A DNA stretch of 64,000 nucleotides from JAJDTQ01 sp965204235. Its GTDB lineage: Bacteria; Desulfobacterota; Binatia; UBA9968; JAJDTQ01. The notes beneath the pieces are model-generated. The model was not told the DNA's origin. It did not search any database and worked only from the letters and a program-made list of their open reading frames with translations. The stretch spans positions 1,922,001-1,986,000 of the forward strand of contig OZ241979.1 in assembly GCA_965204235.1 (NCBI GenBank). The letters run 5' to 3'. A program made the position numbers and the translations under genes. Positions 22,156 through 30,671 of this stretch are shown one piece after another (position 1 is the first letter of the stretch; each line of letters starts with the position of its first letter).

Positions 22156-23115
22156 TCAGGGGCGCGGAGGAAGCTGGCCGAACGGCTCGTTCCCGTTCCC
22201 GCGCACTGACGGCGCACGCGGAAGGCCCGCGGACCGGACCTTCCGCCAGAGCCGTGCGAGCGCGTAGGTGACCGGAATCAGGGCGCACCCCAACGCCACG
22301 TCCGTGGGCGCCAAGGGCAAGTCGAGCCGGTAGGACACCACGAATCCCGCCAGGCCGATGAAGACCCCCAGCGACGCGGACCCGACGAAATAGGCCGCCA
22401 TGTGGGAAACCAGGGGGCGCACCGCCACCGGCGGCAGGACCAGGAGACCGAAGACCAGCAGGGGCCCGGCGACGATCACCCCGGACGCAATGGTCACTCC
22501 CGCCGCCAGGTAGAGCAGCACGTCCCAGGCGACGACGCCTCCCTTGAGGAGAAGGGTCAGGTCGCGGTCGAAGGACGACATCAGCAACTCCCGCCGAAAG
22601 ACGAGCACGCACGACAGCACCAGGGCACAGGAAATGGCAAGGGCGGCGAGCTCGGTCATGGACAGCGCCACGACCTCTCCCTTGACGAGACCGAGGATGG
22701 CTACGTCGCCGAAGGGATGCGCCGCCACGAGGAGGACCGTGAGCGACCCCGCCAAGGCGTATGCCACGGCCAAGCGCGTCTCCGTGCGTCCGGCGCCGTT
22801 ACGGTCCATGTAACCCAGCAGGAGCATCCCCGCGAAGGTGAACGCCAACGAGCCGCCGTAGGCGAGCAGGCGATGGGACCCGTGAGCGAAATGGTCCGTG
22901 TGCCCCGAGCCGGGAACCAGCCCGAGATGATGAGCCAACAACGCGGCGGCGACCCCCGCGGCGGCCAGTTGCGGCAGAGCCAGGCCCAGTAACACGCTGC
23001 GTCTCAGCACCAGGAACCCGCCCACCACGGGACAGACGAGTCCCAGGACCACGCTTCCCAGGACCGCGGGAAAGAGGAGGAAGGACGGGCTCAGGACCTC
23101 CAGGAGCGTGCCCAT
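22156..23115 (-). CDS. znuB: Zinc/manganese-type ABC transporter permease (ZnuB-like)
   Basis: 319 residues, mostly hydrophobic, with 8-9 predicted membrane segments. The ABC-3 family pattern is seen: VVGGFLVLRRSVLLGLALPQ near the N-terminus, a central cytoplasmic loop with FGDVAILGLVKGEVV, and GPLLVFGLLVLPPVAVRPLV near the end. It forms the inner-membrane channel for a divalent metal. The gene starts 9 bases after the ATPase gene, and the order (binding protein, ATPase, permease) is a single transcription unit. Substrate choice between Zn and Mn rests on the context: a Fur-family regulator and a His-rich barrel. Confidence 0.9.
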   Translation of the reverse strand: MGTLLEVLSPSFLLFPAVLGSVVLGLVCPVVGGFLVLRRSVLLGLALPQLAAAGVAAALLAHHLGLVPGSGHTDHFAHGSHRLLAYGGSLAFTFAGMLLLGYMDRNGAGRTETRLAVAYALAGSLTVLLVAAHPFGDVAILGLVKGEVVALSMTELAALAISCALVLSCVLVFRRELLMSSFDRDLTLLLKGGVVAWDVLLYLAAGVTIASGVIVAGPLLVFGLLVLPPVAVRPLVSHMAAYFVGSASLGVFIGLAGFVVSYRLDLPLAPTDVALGCALIPVTYALARLWRKVRSAGLPRAPSVRGNGNEPFGQLPPRP

Positions 23116-23124
23116 GCCGTCCTC

Positions 23125-23820
23125 TTACCGGCTGCCGGGCGCGGGATCCCCGTCCGCGCCGCCATGGACGCGGCCGCCGGCGAGTCGCACCACCCGTCCA
23201 CATCCCCGGTCCAGGATCTCGCTGTCGTGGCTGGATAGCACCACGGTCACCCGGTCCTGTCGGTTGATGAGGACGAGTCCTTGCAGGACGGCTTCCCTGG
23301 AATCTCGGTCCAACCCCGAGAACGGCTCGTCGAGGAGCAACAACGCGGGGTCCTGGTTCAGGGCCCGGGCTACCAGCACCCTTTGCCGTTGCCCACCCGA
23401 GAGTTCGAAGAACGCCGCTCGCCCCAGGTGCGCCAACCCCACCCGTTCCAGCGCCGCCTCCACGCGCTTGCGTTCCCCGCCGGGGAACCGCTGCAAGGGA
23501 TGGAGCCGACCGTAAGCGCCCATGGCCACCACCTCGTCCACGCGCAACGGGAAGCAGGGGTCGAGGGCCGCGCCTTGGGGAACGTAACCGACGCGGGAAG
23601 GGGGAACCCCCCTTCCCGCCCGTCCGCCGATGAGCGGCAGGAGGCCCAGCATGGACCGGAGGAGGGTGGTCTTGCCGGACCCGTTGGCTCCCGAGAGCCC
23701 CACGAACTCACCCGCGTGGACCTCGAGATCGACTCCCCGGAGCACGGTCTTGCCGTCGTACCCCAGGGACGCTTCTCGAAACGCGATGACGGGAAGTCCG
23801 CGGACGTCGTTCGGAGTCAT
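23125..23820 (-). CDS. znuC: Zinc-type ABC transporter ATP-binding protein (ZnuC-like)
   Basis: 231 residues. Walker A is GANGSGKTTLLRS, the Q-loop VGYVPQGAALD, the signature FELSGGQRQRVLVARAL, Walker B LLLLDEPFSGLD and the H-loop SSHD. It energises metal import. ATG 23820 overlaps the stop of the binding-protein gene (ATGA), a standard sign of coupled translation. Length and motifs fit the metal subfamily of ABC ATPases. Confidence 0.93.
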   Translation of the reverse strand: MTPNDVRGLPVIAFREASLGYDGKTVLRGVDLEVHAGEFVGLSGANGSGKTTLLRSMLGLLPLIGGRAGRGVPPSRVGYVPQGAALDPCFPLRVDEVVAMGAYGRLHPLQRFPGGERKRVEAALERVGLAHLGRAAFFELSGGQRQRVLVARALNQDPALLLLDEPFSGLDRDSREAVLQGLVLINRQDRVTVVLSSHDSEILDRGCGRVVRLAGGRVHGGADGDPAPGSR

Positions 23821-24749
23821 GGCCCCCCGGGGGGCACTGCCTCGGAAAGCTGCGTGACGAGGTGGTCGATCAACCCGACGTAGGTATCCACGCCGGGCCA
23901 GCCGCCCACGTACAGAGGCACCCGGACGAGTGCGGCTCCGGTCTCCCGGGCTACCCGTTTCGGCACGCGGTCGGGATGGGCGGCGTACGTCACCAGCGGC
24001 ACCTTCGCGTCCTTCATCCGCTGGATCAACTGCACCAGGTGGGCCGGCGTCGGCCCGATTCCGGGAGCCGGTTCCAGGGTGCCGAACTGCCGCATGCCGT
24101 AGCGCCGGGCGAAGTAACCCAGGTCCTTGTGGTAGCTCACGAACCGGACGCCATGGAGACCCCGGGCCCTGGCCCGCCACCGGGGTATGAGGCGGTCCAG
24201 CTCCGCCAAGTAGGCGTCGAGGTTCTCCATGAAGAATGCGCGGTGCACGCCGTGGGCTTTCGACAGGCCCGCGGCGACGTTCCGGGCCATGCGCCGGCCC
24301 ATGACCGGATCCAGGTTGTAATGGGGATTGCCCATGGGGTGGACGTCGCCTCCCCGGCGCGAGAGTGTCTCCGGGGTCTCGATGATCTCGATGCCGCGGG
24401 AGGTGTCGATGTAGCCGATGCCCCCTGGAGAGATGCGCGGGTTGCTGGCCACGTCGAGCAGGGCCGGCAGGAACGAGTGCTCCAGGTAGAGTCCCATCAG
24501 CACCACCACGTCCGCACGGTTGAGCTGCGCCACCATGCTCGGCTTGACCTGCACCGCGTGGATGTCGCGGACGCCCCGGGTCAGGCTCGTGACCGACACG
24601 CGGTCCCCGCCGATCCGGCGCGTGACGTCGGCCAAGTCCGGAACGGTGGTGACCACCCGGATCTTCTCCGCCAACGCCGATCCCCCGAACGTGAGCAGGA
24701 ACGACAGCACGACCACCGCCCCCGATCCCCGTTTCGAAAAGCGTTTCAT
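23817..24749 (-). CDS. znuA: Periplasmic zinc/metal-binding protein of the ABC importer (ZnuA-like)
   Basis: 310 residues from ATG 24749, preceded by an AAGGAGGAG site. A Sec signal peptide (VVVLSFLLTFGGSALA, cleavage after SALA) directs it to the periplasm. Cluster A-1 features follow: VVTTVPDLADVTRRIGGDRV, DIHAVQVKPSM with the first metal His, GNPHYNLDP with another His, FVSYHKDLGYF with the third, and an acidic or His ligand near the C-terminus. There is no long His-rich loop within this protein; instead such a loop occurs in the outer-membrane protein encoded upstream. The gene heads the znuA-C-B unit and lies 65 bases after the barrel gene. Confidence 0.92.
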   Translation of the reverse strand: MKRFSKRGSGAVVVLSFLLTFGGSALAEKIRVVTTVPDLADVTRRIGGDRVSVTSLTRGVRDIHAVQVKPSMVAQLNRADVVVLMGLYLEHSFLPALLDVASNPRISPGGIGYIDTSRGIEIIETPETLSRRGGDVHPMGNPHYNLDPVMGRRMARNVAAGLSKAHGVHRAFFMENLDAYLAELDRLIPRWRARARGLHGVRFVSYHKDLGYFARRYGMRQFGTLEPAPGIGPTPAHLVQLIQRMKDAKVPLVTYAAHPDRVPKRVARETGAALVRVPLYVGGWPGVDTYVGLIDHLVTQLSEAVPPGGP

Positions 24750-24814
24750 GGATACGACTCCTCCCTTCCGGACGCGGCCGAAAGCCGTTCCGCTCCTCCA
24801 CGTATTCCGGGACT

Positions 24815-26224
24815 TCATTGCCGCTGGCGGAAACCGTGGGTGTGGCTGCCCAGGGCCGTGGTCCACTGGAGGAAGATTTGACTGCCATCGTGGCCGGGGG
24901 TCTCCCCTACCTTGTCCCAGCCGTGGGTGTACTGCAGGCGCAGCCGATGGAACTCGCTGGGCCACCACGAGACGTAGGGCGACAGGCTCCGGGTCTTGGC
25001 CCTGGGGTTCTCCAGGTCCGGCGCCACGTCCAGCAACAGGCCGAGGTTCCAGCGTCCCATGACCTCGGGATTGAAATCGACCTGCGCGTAGGCGTAGCCG
25101 CCCCATGCCTTCTTTCGGCCGACGTCATGGAAGCGCTGGTCGTTGCCGAACAGCTCGCCGGCCAGGGTGAACCCCTCATAGATGTCCGCGGTCAGGGGCC
25201 GGTGCCGGAACGTGAGGTCCAGGCCGAACCGGGAGCGGTCAGACGTCATCTCTTCGTCGACGTCCATCCGCGGCGTATAGGCCAGGGAGGAGCCCAATTC
25301 GACGTTGAGGGTCTCCGTCAAGTCGAAGAAGGTATGCAGCCGCGCCAAGTAGGTGAGTTCGCTCAGGAAACGGGAGCCGCCCCCCTCTCCTCCATGGTCA
25401 TGCCCCTCCTCCGCGTGGTCGTGGTCTTCACCCTCATCTTCGTCATGGTCTTCGTCGTGCTCGCCTTCGTGATCTTCGTCGTGCCCTTCTCCTTCTTCGT
25501 CCTCACCTTCCTCACCTTCGTGCTCGTCTTCATGGGATGGCTCTCCCTCGGCATGACCGTGGGTATGGCCGATGTCGTTATAGACCCCGCCGGTGAGGGA
25601 GAGGAAGAACGGCGTCGGCAAGAGCCAAGTCCACTGGGTTCCGGTGGCCAGGGCCTCGCCGCCCACCATGCGGTTGATGGAAAGCGGCGTGTTCACGAAC
25701 GGGAGCTCGTGCTGGTGGAACTGGGCCAGACGCCCGAAGGCGGCGAAGAACCGGCCCGCCTGACCGGTGAGGTTGTAAGGCAGGGAGGTGGTGGTGACGG
25801 CCGCCTCCTCCAGCTCGATACCGTCTTCCGTGCCCACGATGAAGGCGTGGGCACGGGCATAGGGGTCCACCTCCGCGGCGATACCGAGTTCCGCAGACCG
25901 CAAATGGAACGACCCTTTGTCCTCGCCTCGACGGGCGAAGCTGGTGTCGATGGCCATGCCGATGGAGGGGTTCAGGATCGACGGACTCTTCTGGATCGCC
26001 TTTACCGAGTCTTCGAGCCGCGTCACCCGTTGGGGTTCGGTTTTCTCGTCCTCCAGTCGATGGATGCGCTCCTTCAGTTCATCCATGTTCTCCTGCATCT
26101 CCGCCAATTGCCGTTTGAGGGAGTCCACCGACTCGTCCGCGCCCGCAATTCCCGGGGCCGCGCCGGACATCACCCATGCCACGCAACCCAGGATGAATCC
26201 GGGCATTGCCAAAGACCTTCTCAT
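24815..26224 (-). CDS. Outer-membrane beta-barrel with a His/Asp/Glu-rich metal-binding loop
   Basis: 469 residues with a signal peptide (ending near APGIAGA), a short coiled coil (SLKRQLAEMQENMDELKERI), then a porin-like barrel of alternating beta strands (AEVDPYARAHAFIVG, FLSELTYLARLHTFFDL, WNLGLLLDVAPDLE). Between strands at about residues 225-285 lies a loop of His, Asp, Glu and Gly (EDHDHAEEGHDHGGEG is one part) that should bind zinc. Related unnamed barrel proteins sit next to zinc importers in other bacteria. The gene is the first of a leftward unit before znuA-C-B and diverges from a Fur/Zur gene. Its likely job is zinc capture and entry through the outer membrane under shortage. No TonB box or plug domain is seen, so it is not a TonB-dependent receptor. 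Confidence 0.8.
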   Translation of the reverse strand: MRRSLAMPGFILGCVAWVMSGAAPGIAGADESVDSLKRQLAEMQENMDELKERIHRLEDEKTEPQRVTRLEDSVKAIQKSPSILNPSIGMAIDTSFARRGEDKGSFHLRSAELGIAAEVDPYARAHAFIVGTEDGIELEEAAVTTTSLPYNLTGQAGRFFAAFGRLAQFHQHELPFVNTPLSINRMVGGEALATGTQWTWLLPTPFFLSLTGGVYNDIGHTHGHAEGEPSHEDEHEGEEGEDEEGEGHDEDHEGEHDEDHDEDEGEDHDHAEEGHDHGGEGGGSRFLSELTYLARLHTFFDLTETLNVELGSSLAYTPRMDVDEEMTSDRSRFGLDLTFRHRPLTADIYEGFTLAGELFGNDQRFHDVGRKKAWGGYAYAQVDFNPEVMGRWNLGLLLDVAPDLENPRAKTRSLSPYVSWWPSEFHRLRLQYTHGWDKVGETPGHDGSQIFLQWTTALGSHTHGFRQRQ

Positions 26225-26261
26225 AGAGCCTCCTTCGCCGAGAGGGGAATCTTTGCCGCCC

Positions 26262-26290
26262 TTAATAATAAATAATTATCAACTAGTCAA
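26262..26290 (-). promoter_or_regulatory. Promoter and operator-like palindrome for the barrel-znuACB unit
   Basis: On the minus strand TTGACT (26290-26285) is followed by an AT-rich -10 area. The 21-bp imperfect palindrome TTAATAATAAATAATTATCAA (26262-26282) covers spacer and -10. AT-rich imperfect dyads of this size are typical Fur/Zur family operators, so binding here would block transcription when metal is plentiful. Confidence 0.5.
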
Positions 26291-26378
26291 GCGACTCTGG
26301 AAGCTCGCTTGGCCCACGTACCTCAACCTCCTGTATTATCTATGTTAAGCTCATCCACAGGTCTCGGCATGGCAAGGT

Positions 26379-26406
26379 TTGACGATAGGCGAGTATCGTT
26401 TATCAT
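26379..26406 (+). promoter_or_regulatory. Rightward promoter with dyad, possibly for the Fur/Zur gene
   Basis: TTGACG (26379-26384), 16 bases, TATCAT (26401-26406). The perfect dyad ACGATA-N6-TATCGT (26382-26399) overlaps the -35 and spacer, a position suited to repression. The site lies 200 bases before the regulator start. Confidence 0.4.
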
Positions 26407-26507
26407 GTGACCTGCGACCCTTCGCGTCGATGGCCGCCGCCTCCTCGGTCCGCTCGCCAAGCCGGGCGCGCGCACGACGCCAATCGGGCTTCCGCAGCGG
26501 CCTCGCT

Positions 26508-26537
26508 TTGCATGTTCGAAGGGCGGTGGTGTATAGT
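26508..26537 (+). promoter_or_regulatory. Second candidate promoter for the Fur/Zur gene
   Basis: TTGCAT (26508-26513), 18 bases, TATAGT (26532-26537), 70 bases before ATG 26607. This is closer to the gene than the dyad-bearing promoter, but it has no obvious operator. Confidence 0.35.
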
Positions 26538-26606
26538 CTCCTCCGTGGCCGGGACAGGGACGGGCAACCGCACGCTGGACTGCCACGGCAGGACCGGAGG
26601 ACCCGA

Positions 26607-27038
26607 ATGACCGACGGAAAGGCCCATTCCGACGACACGTCTTCCCGGGCTCGCCCCCGCGCCCGGCGCACGCGGCAGCGCAGCGTCATCCAGCGGGTGC
26701 TGCTCGAAGCGAACCGGCCGCTGGGCACCCAGGAGATACTCGAAGCCGCACAGGCGAAGGCCCCCGGCCTGGGCATCGCCACCGTCTATCGCACCGTCCA
26801 CAGGATGCTGGAGGAGGGTCGGCTCGTGGTCGTGGAAATGCCCGGGGAAGCGCCTCGCTACGAGGCGTCGGGAAAGGAACACCACCACCATTTCCGCTGC
26901 CGGGAGTGCGACGACGTGTTCGAGCTCCAGGGCTGCCCTCCCGGTCTCGGGAACTTGGCGCCCAAGGGCTTCCGCATCGAAGACCACCAGGTGGTGCTGT
27001 ACGGCGTGTGCCCTCCCTGCACCGGCATGCCGGGGTAA
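26607..27038 (+). CDS. Fur-family metal-responsive repressor, probably Zur
   Basis: 143 residues. The winged helix spans about 20-85 (LLEANRPLGTQEILEAAQAK, LGIATVYRTVHRMLEEGRL). The hinge and dimer domain has the metal-site cluster KEHHHHFRCRECDDVFEL and a C-terminal CPPC, so both CxxC pairs of the structural zinc site are present. Fur-family proteins bind AT-rich dyads with metal and repress uptake genes. ATG 26607 follows a GGAGG-like site. Divergence from a zinc barrel and znuACB argues for Zur. Fur or Mur cannot be excluded from the sequence alone. Confidence 0.87.
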   Translation: MTDGKAHSDDTSSRARPRARRTRQRSVIQRVLLEANRPLGTQEILEAAQAKAPGLGIATVYRTVHRMLEEGRLVVVEMPGEAPRYEASGKEHHHHFRCRECDDVFELQGCPPGLGNLAPKGFRIEDHQVVLYGVCPPCTGMPG

Positions 27039-27109
27039 CTCCGCGGCTTTCCAGAGCGCCGGGAGCGGCCCTCGGCAGCGGTCGGCAGTTCACCCACAGG
27101 AGGCGGACC

Positions 27110-27577
27110 ATGAGCGGCCTTCGCATCGAACAGGAAGGAAAGCCGCCGCAGGAGCTCGATTTCGGGCAACTCGCGGCGTTGGACGGCCAGATCGACGACG
27201 TGGGCGCGTTGATCCCGGGCCGCGTGGGCGGTGCGGTGACGCTCCGGGCCATCGTAGATCGGGTGGACCCGGGCCCGGAGCTCGACCATCTCACCGTGGA
27301 GTCCACCGACGGCGGGTTCGCCGCCAGCGTGCCCCTGGAAGCGCTGCGCAGCGCGGTCATCGCCTACCGCATGGGCGACGCGCCCCTGCCCGAGGACAAG
27401 GGCGGCCCGCTGCGCTTCCTGATACCCGAAGACGAGGGCTGCGCCACCGGCGGCGCCGATTCCTGCGCCAACGTCAAGTTCGTGGGCACGCTCCGCTTCA
27501 CCAGGGGCCGCGGCAAGGACACCCGCCCCACCACACCGAGGCAACACGCCAAGCTGCACGAGCGCGAGGGAAGGTAA
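27110..27577 (+). CDS. Sulfite-oxidase-fold molybdopterin-domain-like small protein
   Basis: 155 residues. The segment HLTVESTDGGFAASVPLEAL, with GGPLRFLIPE and CANVKFVGTLRF, resembles the C-terminal part of the oxidoreductase molybdopterin-binding domain (SUOX/MsrP fold), where the conserved pattern is D-G-y...P...GGPLR..P...NVK. The upstream cofactor-ligating Cys region of the full domain is not present, so catalytic activity is doubtful. It begins 71 bases after the Fur/Zur stop with AGGAGG before ATG 27110. Function unknown. Confidence 0.6.
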   Translation: MSGLRIEQEGKPPQELDFGQLAALDGQIDDVGALIPGRVGGAVTLRAIVDRVDPGPELDHLTVESTDGGFAASVPLEALRSAVIAYRMGDAPLPEDKGGPLRFLIPEDEGCATGGADSCANVKFVGTLRFTRGRGKDTRPTTPRQHAKLHEREGR

Positions 27578-27673
27578 CGGGAGCGGCTCTCGAGCCGGAC
27601 CGCCTCGCGCCGCCGCGGGCCTGCGCCGGGGGGCGCGGCCCGACGCGCCGTGTTCCGCCCCGGTGATGCAGGC

Positions 27674-28999
27674 ATGTGGTTCGCAGGACAGCTTACGCGG
27701 CCCGAGTCCCTGGTGCTGCTGCTCTGGGCGGTCCAGCTCGTCAAGCAGACACGGCCTTCCGACCTCATCGAGCAGGCGGGCGCCGTGGTTGCGATGTTGT
27801 ACCTGCTGCGCGTGTCCGTCCACCTGCGCCGGCCCACCCTCATCCTCTGCGCCTCCCTCACCGCCCTGGCCGCCCTGCTCATCCTCCTCCACGGGGGACT
27901 TCCGTCCGTTCTCGTGGGCTTCCGGTCCGCGCCCATGTTCGCCGGGTTCTTCGGGGCCATCGTCCTCTTGCGGGCAACCGCGGACCAACTCCGGCAGGTC
28001 GTCAACGCGCGCGCCCTCTTCGAGCGGCTCGAGCCGGACCACCGGCTGGGCGGCTTCCTGGTGGGCAGCCACCTTCTGGGGGTCGTGCTGGGACCCGGGG
28101 CCTACGCCATCACCGCGCCCATCATCGGCGAGAGCAAGGTAAGGGAAGAGTACCTGGCGGCCATACGGGCCTGCCACCGGGGCGGGAGCCTCGGGGGCCT
28201 GTGGTCGCCGTTCTGGATCGCCATGGCCCTGGCGTCCCAGTACGTCCCGGGGGTTCCCCTGTGGCGGATCATGGTGCTGGGAATGTCCCTGGGCGCGGGC
28301 GCGCTGGCGGCATCCCACCTCATGTACTCGCAGGACGCGGGCATGGCCCGACTCTGGCGTGCGCTCCGCAGCCTCCAGCCCATCGTCCCGCCGGTGGCCC
28401 TCTGCGTCATGGTGGTGGCGGTCCTTTCCGGCGTCACCGAGCTGTCCACCCAGGAGGCGTTGGTCCTGAGCGTGCCGACGTTGTGCTTCCTGACCCTGGT
28501 GGGGAAGGGATGGCCGGCGCTGCGGACGACCATGGGCAAGACGTATCGGGGCACCGCCCATATCGGCAACGAGGTCGCCATACTCACCGTGTCCCTGGCC
28601 CTGGGGGGAGTCATCCGGCACGTCTTCATGGCGACCGGGTTCATCGACTGGAGCCGCGCCTTCGACCTTCCGTCCATCACCGTCATCGGCCTCATGATCG
28701 GGGTCACGACGCTGGGAGCCCTGGTGGGCGTCCACCAGATCGTATCGGTGACCTTCCTGCTGACGGTATTCACCGAGCTATCGACGCAGGTGGCGGACGT
28801 CGTGCTGATGGAGAGCGTCCTCGTGGCATGGGCCTGCTCGTCGATGATCGGCCTCTCGGCCATCATGGTAGCCACCGCCACCGCGCTGTTCCGCGTCCCC
28901 GTGGCTAGCGTCATCCTGGGGCCGAACCTCAGGTTCGCAGCCCTGTTCGCAGTGGCGTCCACGCTGGCGCTCACCGGCGTGAACGCATGGCTGACGTAG
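27674..28999 (+). CDS. Polytopic inner-membrane protein of unknown function
   Basis: 441 residues (GTG 27650 would add eight). There are about ten to twelve hydrophobic segments, for example ALLILLHGGLPSVLVGF, LVGSHLLGVVLGPGAYAIT and VTVLGALVG-like stretches. The arrangement of two halves with loops carrying conserved-looking Gly/Pro/Ser (CHRGGSLGGLWSPFW) suggests a secondary transporter of the ion-transporter type, but I cannot assign the family. It is separated from the upstream small gene by about 95 bases, on the same strand. A family A repeat lies 118 bases after its stop. Confidence 0.7.
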   Translation: MWFAGQLTRPESLVLLLWAVQLVKQTRPSDLIEQAGAVVAMLYLLRVSVHLRRPTLILCASLTALAALLILLHGGLPSVLVGFRSAPMFAGFFGAIVLLRATADQLRQVVNARALFERLEPDHRLGGFLVGSHLLGVVLGPGAYAITAPIIGESKVREEYLAAIRACHRGGSLGGLWSPFWIAMALASQYVPGVPLWRIMVLGMSLGAGALAASHLMYSQDAGMARLWRALRSLQPIVPPVALCVMVVAVLSGVTELSTQEALVLSVPTLCFLTLVGKGWPALRTTMGKTYRGTAHIGNEVAILTVSLALGGVIRHVFMATGFIDWSRAFDLPSITVIGLMIGVTTLGALVGVHQIVSVTFLLTVFTELSTQVADVVLMESVLVAWACSSMIGLSAIMVATATALFRVPVASVILGPNLRFAALFAVASTLALTGVNAWLT

Positions 29000-29117
29000 G
29001 CTTCCCGGCGCCGTCGGCCGGCCCGGCCAGCCGCATTCGCCCTCGTTTGCACGCCGTCCCGGCCGGAAGGGGCGGGATCCCTCCCGGGGACCGTCGGGAT
29101 GCGGCGTCCCGAGTCGA

Positions 29118-29227
29118 GGAACCTCTGGTCGATCCTGGCTTGAAGCGCCTCTTCCCATGGGAAAGCGCGTCCTTCGACTTCGCTTCGCTACGCTCAGGAC
29201 GAACGGGGGCAATCGTTCGGAGTTTCC
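29118..29227. repeat. Family A MITE-like repeat, complete 110-bp copy A5
   Basis: Begins GGAACCTCTGGTCGATCC and ends with the complement of GGAAACTCCGAACGATTGC. Flanks are TCGA on the left and TCAA on the right, a 3-of-4 match to a target duplication. It lies between two convergent genes. Confidence 0.88.
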
Positions 29228-29254
29228 TCAACACCCACCGGCGGGACCCATCGG

Positions 29255-30415
29255 TCACTCGACGATCGCGTCCGTCCATAGCCGCTCCAGGAACTGTCGC
29301 CACGGCAGGATCCAGATGCCGTCGCCGGTGCGCCGAGGGGCGTTCGCGTTGCACACGACGATGGCGCGCCGGGGTCGATGTTCCTCCATGTAGGAACGCA
29401 TGGGCCGGAGGTCCCCGGCGGCCAGGTTGGCGCCGCCCTTGACCTCGATGGCTACCGAGCCTTCCCGTCCGAGGACGAAGTCGCATTCCAGTCCCGATTT
29501 GGTGCGCCAGAAACGCACCGGGAAATCGTGCTCACGATAAGTCCGGTAGGCGAGCAACTCCATCAGCACGAAGTGCTCGAGGGCGCGGCCGAACTCCGGT
29601 CCCGCGGGGCGCTGGATCCGGCGTCCGGTGACGTGGCCGGCAACGCCAACGTCGAAGAGATAGAACTTCGAGGCCCGGTTAATGACGGCGCGCGAGCGGC
29701 GGCCGCGGAACGGCTCTACGAAGACGCCCAGCAGGGTGTCCACGAGGATCTGGAAGTACTCGCGCACGGTCTTGGAATCGACGCCGCAATCCCGCGCCAC
29801 GTTGCTGTGGTTCAACAGTTCGCCGTGGCAGAACGACAACGCGTCGAAGAACCGTGAGAACGCGGGCACGTTGCGCGTCAGACCTTCGTCGAACACCTCC
29901 TCCTTCAGGTAGTCGTCCACGTAGCCCGCCAGAGCGCGCCGGGGGTTCGCCGCGTCGTAGTGCTGCGGGATCAAGCCCCGGTTCAGGGCGTGCAACAGGT
30001 CGAACTCGGGAACCTCCGGCCACGTCAGGGGATGGAGCCCGAAGCGCCATGCGCGTCCCCCCAACAGGTTCGCGCGCCCGCGCTTCAACTTCCGGGCGCT
30101 GGAACCACAGAGCACGAAGCTCAGGTCATCGTCCTCGATCAGGCGGTGGACCTCGTCGAGGATAGCCGGCACCTTCTGCACTTCGTCGATGATGATGGGC
30201 CGGGCGCGGCCGGCGGCATCCAGCGCGCGCACCCGCTCCGAGAGCGTCCAGGGCGCCCGCGTGAGCTCCAGCATCAGGTGGGTGTCCAGCAGGTCGAAAC
30301 GCACGGAACGCGGAAACTGCTGATGCAGCAACGTGGATTTTCCCGTCTTGCGAGGCCCCCACAAAAACGCCGATTGCCCGCGCGGGAGGTCGATGCCGAG
30401 CGTGCGAGCGTACAT
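29255..30415 (-). CDS. AAA-type ATPase with C-terminal DUF4143 nuclease-fold domain
   Basis: 386 residues from ATG 30415. The ATPase half has Walker A FLWGPRKTGKSTLLHQ, Walker B RPIIIDEVQKVP and sensor FVLCGSSARKLKRG. The C-terminal DUF4143 half has CGVDSKTVREYFQIL, FYLFDVGVAGHVTGR and a restriction-nuclease-like core KSGLECDFVLGREGSVAIEVK (D...E-x-K). These proteins are common in bacteria and archaea with unclear roles, often thought to be mobile or toxin-antitoxin-like. The frame remains open upstream into a family A repeat, but the homologous region starts at MYARTLGIDL, so that start is chosen. Confidence 0.88.
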   Translation of the reverse strand: MYARTLGIDLPRGQSAFLWGPRKTGKSTLLHQQFPRSVRFDLLDTHLMLELTRAPWTLSERVRALDAAGRARPIIIDEVQKVPAILDEVHRLIEDDDLSFVLCGSSARKLKRGRANLLGGRAWRFGLHPLTWPEVPEFDLLHALNRGLIPQHYDAANPRRALAGYVDDYLKEEVFDEGLTRNVPAFSRFFDALSFCHGELLNHSNVARDCGVDSKTVREYFQILVDTLLGVFVEPFRGRRSRAVINRASKFYLFDVGVAGHVTGRRIQRPAGPEFGRALEHFVLMELLAYRTYREHDFPVRFWRTKSGLECDFVLGREGSVAIEVKGGANLAAGDLRPMRSYMEEHRPRRAIVVCNANAPRRTGDGIWILPWRQFLERLWTDAIVE

Positions 30416-30538
30416 CGCCAATCCGTACCCCGTTCCGATCCGGTTGAGCCAGTTCGGAATATACTCCGAATTGGTTCCGCCGTCCAACGCCGGGATCGGC
30501 AGACGTCCAGCTTGGAGTGACCCGGCTGACCGGCCCAG

Positions 30539-30632
30539 AGAAACTCCGAACAATTGCCCCCGTTCGTCCTGAGCGTAGCGAAGAGCTCCGTTCATCCTGA
30601 GCGTAGCGAAGCGAAGTCGAAGGACGCGCTCG
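30539..30632. repeat. Family A MITE-like repeat, copy A6
   Basis: Begins AGAAACTCCGAACAATTGC (one end) and holds two core copies (about 30560-30585 and 30591-30632). The far end is degenerate. It is located between the DUF4143 ATPase and the ParA-like gene, just beyond the latter's stop. Confidence 0.8.
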
Positions 30633-30671
30633 TTGCCCCTTGAGCCTGAAGGGAGAAGCCCGATGGCCCCG

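Larger units (their letters stand above)
26225..26606. other. Divergent regulatory region of the zinc island
   Basis: About 380 bases separate the barrel gene and the Fur/Zur gene. The barrel-proximal 80 bases are strikingly AT-rich against a GC-rich background and hold a promoter and operator-like inverted repeats, listed separately. The rest toward the regulator gene is GC-rich. Confidence 0.6.

Noticed and set aside
24818..26275. 485-codon frame opposite the zinc barrel gene
   Set aside because: Mirror of the barrel gene; the valine/phenylalanine-rich stretch is the complement of the Asp/Glu/His loop.
29255..30595. Longer form of the DUF4143 ATPase starting within the MITE
   Set aside because: The extra 60 residues are repeat-encoded (ALRYAQDERGQLF) and unrelated to the family; ATG 30415 fits the family start.
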